From the IMG/VR virus record IMGVR_UViG_3300041955_000778, positions 1-32,946 of that record: DNA of 32,946 nucleotides. One strand, 5' to 3'. The DNA is from a virus. A program made the position numbers and the translations under genes. Shown here piece by piece: positions 14,382-21,800 of the stretch (the stretch's first letter is position 1; every line of letters starts with the position of its first letter). Under the pieces are notes generated by a model. The model worked only from the letters and a program-made list of their open reading frames with translations, did no database searches and was not told the origin of the DNA.

Positions 14382-14764
14382 TGATCTGCACGGGCATAGT
14401 TTCGTATCTGCTAGCCGACACCACGCTCGCTGGGCTGGTTGGCAATTGCATTTACCCGACGATGATGCCGCAGAACTCGTCCACGTTTCCGGCCATTGTC
14501 TATACGGATGTCTCCGCCAACACCGATGTAAACCTCGACCTTACCGCCGTCCAATTCAAACGTATTCAGTTCGATTGCCGCGATATTTCCTACCTGAACA
14601 CGAAGACGATTCAGGACAGGCTGCACTTCCTGCTCGATGGCTTCACCGGTGCGCTGCCTGACGGCATGGTCATTAAGTACGTTGCCTGCGGAACGGACAT
14701 CGACCTGTACGACAAAGATTCCCACGTTTACCGCGCTGTGAGCGACTGGACGTTTCAATATTAG
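14381..14764 (+). CDS. Tail terminator/completion protein, DUF3168-like
   Basis: This 127-residue protein has YLLADTTLAGLVGNCIYPTMMPQ, then FPAIVYTDVSANTDVNLDL, and later VQFKRIQFDCRDISY and TKTIQDRLHFLLDGF. The combination of the I-Y-P..P motif with a predicted alpha-beta fold fits the gp17-like (DUF3168) tail-completion family. Gene order after the HK97 gp10 homologue supports this. It overlaps the preceding gene by one base. Confidence 0.85.
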   Translation: MICTGIVSYLLADTTLAGLVGNCIYPTMMPQNSSTFPAIVYTDVSANTDVNLDLTAVQFKRIQFDCRDISYLNTKTIQDRLHFLLDGFTGALPDGMVIKYVACGTDIDLYDKDSHVYRAVSDWTFQY

Positions 14765-14839
14765 TTGTCCCCTGCTGTAACTCTCCCGCCATTTCGAAAC
14801 ACCCGCAGCAACTACCCGCTACGAGAAAGGCCCTTCCCA

Positions 14840-15277
14840 ATGTCCTACACAGGATCAAAAGCAATTACCGGCGCAGGTACGACCATCAGCATCGGTACCA
14901 CCCCAACCCTCATCGGTGAAGTTAAAAACGTCAAGATCAACGGGCGCAAGTTCGACACCGATGATGTGACGAACATGTCCAGCACGCAGAAGGAATTCAT
15001 CGCGACCATCTTGGATGAAGGTGAAATCTCCTTCGACTTCAATCGCGTTTCCACCGACGCCGGTCAGATGGCGTTGGAAGCCGCATTCGTCGCGGGCACA
15101 ACCAACCCGTTCACCGTGCAGCTCCCGAAAACATCCGCTCAGACGACCGCTGGCGATAAGTACACGTTCAACGCCCTCATCACTGAGTGCAACTACTCGT
15201 TCGAGGTGACGAAGGCTGATGCTGGCGATTGCAAGCTGAAGATTAGCGGTTTGCTGACGATGATTGCTGGTTCTTAA
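14840..15277 (+). CDS. Major tail tube protein
   Basis: From the ATG at 14840, with AGAAAGG 9 bp upstream, the 145-residue product begins SYTGSKAITGAGTTISIGTT and contains EVKNVKINGRKFDTDDVTNM, LDEGEISFDFNRV and a final KLKISGLLTMIAGS. These strands are typical of siphovirus tail tube proteins; hexamers stack to form the tail tube. A frame extension back to 14765 would start at a TTG and has no family support. The position, just before the tail chaperone genes, confirms it. Confidence 0.9.
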   Translation: MSYTGSKAITGAGTTISIGTTPTLIGEVKNVKINGRKFDTDDVTNMSSTQKEFIATILDEGEISFDFNRVSTDAGQMALEAAFVAGTTNPFTVQLPKTSAQTTAGDKYTFNALITECNYSFEVTKADAGDCKLKISGLLTMIAGS

Positions 15278-15324
15278 TTTGCCACCACTCGCATGGGGGA
15301 AACCCCTGGCCCTCAAGGATCAAT

Positions 15325-15675
15325 ATGACCAAAAAGCCGTTTGCCGTGGTTGACCCAACCCTGCCCAAAGTGCCCGTGGAGATCGACGGCAAAGAATACT
15401 TCCTGGTGTTCGACTTCAATAGCATCGTCGTTGCCGAATCGCTTACCGGGTTGAACCTGCTCAACGCTTTGGATTTCTCGGCGATTGACGCCACAAAGCT
15501 GCGGGCTCTGCTCTACGCTTCGCTGTTGAAGCTGCAGCCGGACATCACGCTGGAGTCTGCCGGTGCGCTGATCACACTGAAGACAGCCGCCAAAATAACC
15601 CAGGCAATGACCAGGGCGTTCACGGAATCCCATCCTGAGCCGGACGCGGACCCAAACGCGCAGCCGCCGGAGTAG
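15325..15675 (+). CDS. Tail assembly chaperone, gpG-like
   Basis: The 116-residue protein (ribosome site AAGGATC) has a beta-rich N-terminus (EIDGKEYFLVFDFNSIVVAE) and helices with LTGLNLLNALDFSAIDATKL, as expected for the N-terminal part of the lambda gpG-type chaperone that binds the tape measure while the tail tube polymerises. The C-terminus is acidic and proline-rich. Near its end, codons 110-111 contain a slippery CCCAAAC at 15651-15657, allowing a minority of ribosomes to enter the frame of the following ORF. The stop TAG is at 15673-15675. Confidence 0.9.
   Translation: MTKKPFAVVDPTLPKVPVEIDGKEYFLVFDFNSIVVAESLTGLNLLNALDFSAIDATKLRALLYASLLKLQPDITLESAGALITLKTAAKITQAMTRAFTESHPEPDADPNAQPPE
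15651..15657 (+). promoter_or_regulatory. Programmed -1 frameshift site CCCAAAC
   Basis: The heptamer CCCAAAC is in the X_XXY_YYZ phase: the zero-frame codons are CCA AAC. Slipping back by one puts the ribosome on CCC AAA and the next codon at 15657 opens an uninterrupted frame through 16034. The -1 frame has a stop (TGA at about 15636) upstream of the slip site, so entry must occur close to the heptamer. Position and phase match the conserved G/GT frameshift of long-tailed phages. Confidence 0.85.
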
Positions 15676-16034
15676 CGCTCACTTCGGCGCAACAGTGGAT
15701 GTCTTACTGGTCGTGCGCCCGGTACAACCTTCACCTCACGAATGACGAGTTCTACCGCCTCACCCCGCGCCAGTTTGACTCCCTTTTGAAACGTCACCGC
15801 GAGCAGATCGAGCACGAGGAATTATTGGCGGGGATCATCGCTTCTGTCGTCGTTAACTTTTCCCTTGGTGCACCGAAAACTGGCACCAAGCCTGCTGATT
15901 TCATGCCCTCGCAATGGCGCACAAACGTGCAGAAGCCCAGGAATGAACGCATGACGAAAAAGAAGCGCCAGCGCGTGGCGAACAGCCTGCGGGCCTACTT
16001 CGAGGCCCGGATGGCAAGGCAAGGTAACAAATAA
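15657..16034 (+). CDS. T-domain extension of the tail chaperone (GT fusion by -1 frameshift)
   Basis: This -1-frame segment of 125 codons is expressed as a fusion to the gpG-like protein (about 236 residues total) through the slip at 15651-15657. The sequence from the slip site reads RAAAGVALTSAQQWMSYWSC, then NLHLTNDEFYRLTPRQFDSL, matching the tryptophan- and LTPREF-type pattern of T domains. The C-terminus is basic. An in-frame ATG exists at 15699 but has no ribosome site. The GT form recruits the tape measure and tail tube proteins. The stop TAA overlaps the tape measure ATG. Confidence 0.85.
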   Translation, partial: RAAAGVALTSAQQWMSYWSCARYNLHLTNDEFYRLTPRQFDSLLKRHREQIEHEELLAGIIASVVVNFSLGAPKTGTKPADFMPSQWRTNVQKPRNERMTKKKRQRVANSLRAYFEARMARQGNK

Positions 16035-18556
16035 TGGCGAACGTCCTCGGTTCTCTGCAAATCAACATTGACGGGAACACCGCGAGCTTCACCGACGCGA
16101 TGACCAAGGCCGAAGCCAAGGCCAAGGCGTCCGCCGCCGAAATTAAGCGCGCGATCCAGCAGGAAATCAAAGAGTCCAATGCATCGCTGGCGTTGATGGG
16201 GGAAGAGTTCGGCGTCCATCTCCCCCGCCACGTGCGGACTTTTGTCAGCTCTCTGCCGGGCATATCGAAAGCCATGGCCACCGCTTTCACTGGACTTGCT
16301 GTCGTCGCTATTGGCGATGCTCTGGTCAAAGCGGGAGAGAAAGCCTTTCAGCTAGCAGCCGCGCTATCGAAGTTGTCGGATGCTGCGAAAAAGAATGCCG
16401 ACCAGTGGCGCGGGCTTCAGCTACAGCAGCAACAGAGCAACGATCAGCTCGACCTGACCAATGCCAAGCTGGAAGTTGAAATTGCGAAGCTGGAGCACAA
16501 ACCAGTCAACAGCCTGAAGGTTTCGATAGACGAGGCTCGGGTGGCCGCCGATCAGCTGGCGGCGTCTTTACATAAAGGGGTTGAGGAAGAGATCAAGCTC
16601 CTAAAAGAACAGGAGCCGAACTGGTTCGTCCGTTTCCTCACCGGGCAAAGCGGAACAGGTGACATCCAAAAGCTATTGGATGAGCACAGCCGGGAGATGT
16701 CAACGATTGCCGCTGGCGGCAACCTTGGGGAATCCCACGACGTGGGAGCGACCCAGACGAATACAACCCTCGCGCTGCGGGCGCAGCAGCTTACCGTCAT
16801 TGCGCAGTTACAGAAGCAGATTGCAGACGCGAATGTCCGCAATCAATCTGCTTTAACCGATGAGGAGGGACGGAAGATAGGCACGGTCGATACCGCGCCC
16901 CTGCAAGCCGTCCTGGCAGCCGAGCAGCAGAAGCTGGTGTACATCGACGCTGAAATAAAGCGTGCCGCGTTGACCGCAAAGGTCAACGACCTGCGGGACA
17001 AGAACACCAACGTTGCCCCGGTCAGCCCGGTTACGGGTGCTCTGGCTATGGCCCAGGCGCAGTACGACAATAGCCTCAAAATGTTGGCGGTCTCGCGGGA
17101 AACCAGCCTTGAGCGGCAAAAACAGCTTGCGCTCGACAAAGCCGATTTGGAGATTGCCCGGCTCCAGAAAGAAATAGCCGAGCATAACGCCAAGGGTGGT
17201 AAGCAGTTGCCTGCGATGTCGGCGGGCGATCAGCAGAAACTCCGCGACACATTTGTATCCAGCGAAATGAACGCCCAGGCTACCAAGCTGAACGAGACGC
17301 TGGCTGACGGCACACGAACTATCACACTGAGAACCGCGCAGGAGAACGCCCTTGCTATGGCTATTCGCCAAGGCGCAGAAGCAGTCCAACAGGCCAACGC
17401 TCAGGCACAAGCCGAGAATGAGCTGAAGAACTTGGATGCCAGCGCGGCCGAGATTGCGGCCCGCGCTGAGGAAATCCTTGCGGAAGCGAAGGCCAAGGCG
17501 CATGTCGCCGCAACGCAGAGCATTCAGGATAAAAGTTATGAGTTGGAAGCCCAGCGGCGACTGACGGCGGCCTATCTTCAAGGTGTGGAAGCGACCCGCC
17601 TGGCGGAACTCCAGAACAAGATCGCGGCCATCAACCGTAGCGCTGCTTCCCCAGCAGACAAGTCGGCCCAAATTCAGCAGGCCACGCTGCAGTCTCAGTT
17701 GCAGCTCCAGGAAAATATCGCCAAGGCTGCCGGACAGGCGGCCAATGCCGAGAAAGACAGAATCACGTTCCTGCAACAAACGTTGGCTGCTTTGAAAACC
17801 ATGGATCAAGCGGCGCCAGAAGTATCGGCCGCGATCAAGCAGACCAGTAAAGAGATCGTTGAATTGCAGGACAAGATGGCCATGGCCACGGGTTTGCCGA
17901 TGGCGGGAATGCGAAGTTTCTTCGATGAAATGTCAATCAACACCCGGACGGCTGCTCAGGAAGTGAATGATGTTCTCGGAAAAGCTTTTGAGGGTCTGAA
18001 CGACCAAATGGCGAAGGCCCTCACAGGGCAAAAGACAAACTGGAAGGGGATGTTCGAAGGGCTATCCACCAGCACCGCTAAGTCCGCGATGAAACAAGGC
18101 GAAGGTGCCATCACCAAGGCCTTAGGCTTCGGCGGCAAAAGCAAACGTGGTGATTCCGCGATGATGCCAATGTTCGTGCAGGTCGTCGGCGGAATGCCGG
18201 GTGGCGGTGGAGCAACCTCGGATTTTGCGGGCGGCGGGCTGTTGCACTCTTTGGGTATTCCCGGCTTCGCCGCCGGTGGCGATCCGAATCCTTACGGGCT
18301 GTCCGTCGTCGGTGAGGATGGGCCAGAACTTCACTCCAACCTCGGCGGACACATCACCAGCAATTCCGATTTACGCTCCCTGCTTCGCGGTGGAGATACG
18401 TTCCACATTGACGCCCGAGGCACGAACGCCGCCGAAGTTGAAACGCGAGTCCGCCGTGCGATCGCTGAATCCCACGTTGCCAGTGTTCATAGTGCGGTGG
18501 CTGCTCAGCGGGAGTTGCAAGCCCGCAGGCCGCCCAAGACGAAGGGGGCTTACTAA
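16034..18556 (+). CDS. Tail tape measure protein
   Basis: At 840 residues this is mostly long helical, alanine- and glutamine-rich coiled coil (for example residues 130-620), with a hydrophobic patch near residues 75-97 (SKAMATAFTGLAVVAIGDAL). The C-terminus has the typical GGGLLHSLGIPGFAAGGDPN and SVVGEDGPELHSNLGGH elements. The protein sits inside the tail tube and fixes its length; about 0.15 nm per residue would predict a tail near 126 nm. It begins at an ATG overlapping the T stop (TAATG) and its own TAA overlaps the next ATG. Confidence 0.93.
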   Translation: MANVLGSLQINIDGNTASFTDAMTKAEAKAKASAAEIKRAIQQEIKESNASLALMGEEFGVHLPRHVRTFVSSLPGISKAMATAFTGLAVVAIGDALVKAGEKAFQLAAALSKLSDAAKKNADQWRGLQLQQQQSNDQLDLTNAKLEVEIAKLEHKPVNSLKVSIDEARVAADQLAASLHKGVEEEIKLLKEQEPNWFVRFLTGQSGTGDIQKLLDEHSREMSTIAAGGNLGESHDVGATQTNTTLALRAQQLTVIAQLQKQIADANVRNQSALTDEEGRKIGTVDTAPLQAVLAAEQQKLVYIDAEIKRAALTAKVNDLRDKNTNVAPVSPVTGALAMAQAQYDNSLKMLAVSRETSLERQKQLALDKADLEIARLQKEIAEHNAKGGKQLPAMSAGDQQKLRDTFVSSEMNAQATKLNETLADGTRTITLRTAQENALAMAIRQGAEAVQQANAQAQAENELKNLDASAAEIAARAEEILAEAKAKAHVAATQSIQDKSYELEAQRRLTAAYLQGVEATRLAELQNKIAAINRSAASPADKSAQIQQATLQSQLQLQENIAKAAGQAANAEKDRITFLQQTLAALKTMDQAAPEVSAAIKQTSKEIVELQDKMAMATGLPMAGMRSFFDEMSINTRTAAQEVNDVLGKAFEGLNDQMAKALTGQKTNWKGMFEGLSTSTAKSAMKQGEGAITKALGFGGKSKRGDSAMMPMFVQVVGGMPGGGGATSDFAGGGLLHSLGIPGFAAGGDPNPYGLSVVGEDGPELHSNLGGHITSNSDLRSLLRGGDTFHIDARGTNAAEVETRVRRAIAESHVASVHSAVAAQRELQARRPPKTKGAY

Positions 18557-18888
18557 TGAGTTGGGCACCGATTACAGGCAGCAACTTTCAGGACGCCAGC
18601 GGCAATTTGCTCGCCAGCGGCAAGGTCAGTTTTCAGGCCACGGACAACAACGGCACCCCTGTTCCGGTTCTAGCGGCTTCGGGAGGCCTAATCATCGGCC
18701 CGGCTTCCGCAAACATCACCAGTGGGGCTGTCGCTTCAGGGTTTCAGGTATCCCCGACAAGTGGCTTCCTGTACACGGTAACCATCACCGACTGTAACGC
18801 GGGTACCTCTGTCACGCTGACGGGCGTACCGGTTACGACCAGCGGGATTGACTTTGACACGTTCAACCCGACCCCATACGTGGGCTAA
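18556..18888 (+). CDS. Stand-alone copy of the fibre N-terminal domain
   Basis: The 110-residue product begins SWAPITGSNFQDASGNLLASGK and ends GIDFDTFNPTPYVG. Over its whole length it aligns with the first 105 or so residues of the giant fibre gene downstream (about half of positions look identical by eye), so it is a paralogue created by tandem duplication. The domain is beta-rich and probably docks to the tail. As a separate protein it could cap or spread fibre attachment sites, or compete with the fibre. Translation is coupled to the tape measure gene by a TAATG overlap. Confidence 0.8.
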   Translation: MSWAPITGSNFQDASGNLLASGKVSFQATDNNGTPVPVLAASGGLIIGPASANITSGAVASGFQVSPTSGFLYTVTITDCNAGTSVTLTGVPVTTSGIDFDTFNPTPYVG

Positions 18889-18898
18889 GGAATAGCGA

Positions 18899-21800
18899 AT
18901 GGCGTGGGCACCAATAACCGGCTCCACTTTCCAAGACGCTAGCGGCAACCTGCTAGTGAACGGCATGATCACGTTCGTGCCGACCGATGCCAATGGCAAC
19001 CCCATCCCGGCTCATGCTGAAAGTGGTGGCCTTGTAATAGAACAGTCTTCAGCCCCCATCACCAACGGTGTCATCGCCAACGATTACGTGGTGGCCCCGT
19101 TTCTGTACACAGTGTTGTTTGTGGATGGCATGACCGGGCTTGGTGTGGTGCTGAAGGGAGTAACGGTAACAGACGCGGGCATTAACTTTGACACCTACAA
19201 TCCCACCCTAGCTGCGTCTGCGACGATGACGTCTGAACTGAATAGCGCGCCATGGGCCACGGGTGGCGGTGGTGGCACTTGGGTAGAGATGTTCACACCC
19301 ACAGCCCACGAATTTCTAACTGGCTTCAACAGCCACACGGGCGATTTCTCGGCTGCCCAGCCCGCATATAGTGATCTCACTGGCGTCCCGGTCCTACCCA
19401 ATGGCAGCACCGCAACGACGCAGGCTGCTGACGACGATTCTGCCAATGTAGCAACGACGCAATATACCGACAGTGCAGTGGCGACAGCGCTGGCGACCGC
19501 ACTGCTAAAGGCGAACGACCTTTCGGATGTGGCCAGCCCCACGGCTGCTCGCACCAATCTGGGGCTTGCTACTGTAGCAGCCTCCAGCTCATACAACGAT
19601 TTAACCAACAAACCAACCATCCCGGCTGCACAAGTTAACAGCGACTGGAATGCGGCGAGTGGTGTTGCGGAAATCCTTAACAAGCCGACGATACCCCAGC
19701 CGGGCACCACGATTCTATACGGCACGGTCAGCAACCTTAATGCAGCCGTAGCGACTTCGGCACTGGTACAAAGCAATTTCGGCCAGCTATCTAATGCCAA
19801 CGCTGGCCCGTTCCCGGTCACAAGTGCTGTATCTTCGGGCTGCAATCTTAGCGCGTGGCAAGTCGGTGCAACACTTGGCACGCTTTCCGCTGGTCCTAGT
19901 TACGCATGGGTATTTAACGTCACGCTTAATGCCAACGTTGTAGACATCTTTTTCTATGCCTCGGGCAGTGGCACCACGACCAATGGTTATGTCATACGGC
20001 TGGATGGTCGTGCTGGCCAGTACCCTAGCCAAGTCTTCAAAGTCACCAGTGGTGTGTGGACTGCCATCGGTGGGCAATATCCGTTATCGCCGGTCAACGC
20101 ATCCACGCTGACTGGCACTTACGGTGTGTCGCTTGAATACCCTACCTACGGGACCATCACGTGGGATGTAGTTTTCAACGGTCAGGCTGGGGCCACAGCG
20201 GTGGACAGCACCTACACCCCGAGCGGTGCAATCTATTATGGTTACGAAGTGGGCACGGGGGCCAGCCTGTCGGCAACCACTATCGGCAACCCATTCGCCA
20301 TCTCACCGTTCGCCAACCCACAATCGGTAATTGCACTAGACAACCCCGTAGCCAGCGGCGACTTGATCACGATGGTCTTGTATGGCAACGGTGCTGGAAC
20401 CACCACCGGGGCACTGGCCATCAGTGACACGCTTGGTTCTAGCTGGTCCTTGGTAGCTTCCCAAGTCGGCCCCGGTGCGTGCGCCAACGATATAGAAGTT
20501 TATGCGGCGATAGCGCCCACAGCGGGGGCTTGCACCATTACTCTGGGTAACGGTGCATCAACTGCTCTCAACAGTTATTCGGGTTATGTGCTGGCAGAGG
20601 TTCAGGGCTGCACTGCGACCGTGGACGTGAGTGGTGGCAGCTATAGCGTGATGAGCGTTGGCTTGACCACTACCGACACCAACGATTTTATCATCGCCGC
20701 ACTAGACGATACCCTCGCCACCACCGTCGTGCCCGGCTCTGGCTTCACCGCAGGTGTTGGTGGTTCGTGTTCCTACGAAGGTAACACCATAACTTGTGGC
20801 TTCGCTTATGCCACCATAGCCACGGCTGGAGCCCTCACTGCTAGCTTTACCGGCAGCGACTTTATAGATCCTTGCATGCTGGTGGTGGCGTTCAAAGGTG
20901 GAACGGGCACCAGTGCCGTCGGTGCTGATGGCGACTGGTATTTCAACACCGCGACCGACACACTATATGGCCCCCGCGTGAGTGGGGTGTGGCCGGTAGA
21001 TGGTTTTCTACTGACCGGGGTCATACACTCAGGGGCAGCCCCAGCACCAGTCGTGCAGCAGAGTGCCATGGTGGCCACCACCAGCGCTGAACCATTTACC
21101 TACACGCTGACCACGAAAAATGTCACGGCTGGAAACCTGATTGTTGTGGTGGTAATGGGCGAGGGCACAAGCATCCCGAATACCGGTTATGTTATCACCG
21201 ATAACTTGGGGTCAGGCACCTATCCGTGTGTGGCGTGGGTGTTCACTGGCAGCAATTATGACATCGCATACTTCGCTGCTGTAGCTGCCTCTTCTGGTAG
21301 CTGCACCATAAGTCTAAGCGGCAGCCGAACACCCACCTATGATCAAGCCATGGGTGTGGCGGAAATTTCTGGTGCCAGCACTGTGGTTGACGTCTCCGCC
21401 ACAGCTACGGGCACGGGTGTCAGTTTAACCACGACCATTGCTAACGATCTAGTCATGGCAGCAATAATTACGCAGGGAGGTTATGACCCCTCAGCGGCCT
21501 CGGGTTTCACATCCCTAGGCACTAGCATCAACAGCAATTGTGAAAGTGCGTGGGAATACCTAGTAGCCACAACACCGGGCACGGTCACGGCAAATTTCGC
21601 TTCGGGTTACGCTGCGTCCGCCGGGCTGCAAGCTGTAGCTTTAAAAGCAGCCACGTCGTTCCCGGTTAATGCATCAAACGGTGATTGGTACTTCTGCACC
21701 ACCACGAACATCCTATATGGACCGGTGTCTGGTGGTGTATGGCCCTCCACGGGCTATCAACTAGGCCAAGCAGCAACAGCCACCCCGCTCATGGATGGCA

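Noticed and set aside
16853-17809. 318-residue minus-strand ORF inside the tape measure gene
   Set aside because: It is an open antisense shadow of a long helical gene; no starts or family features support it.
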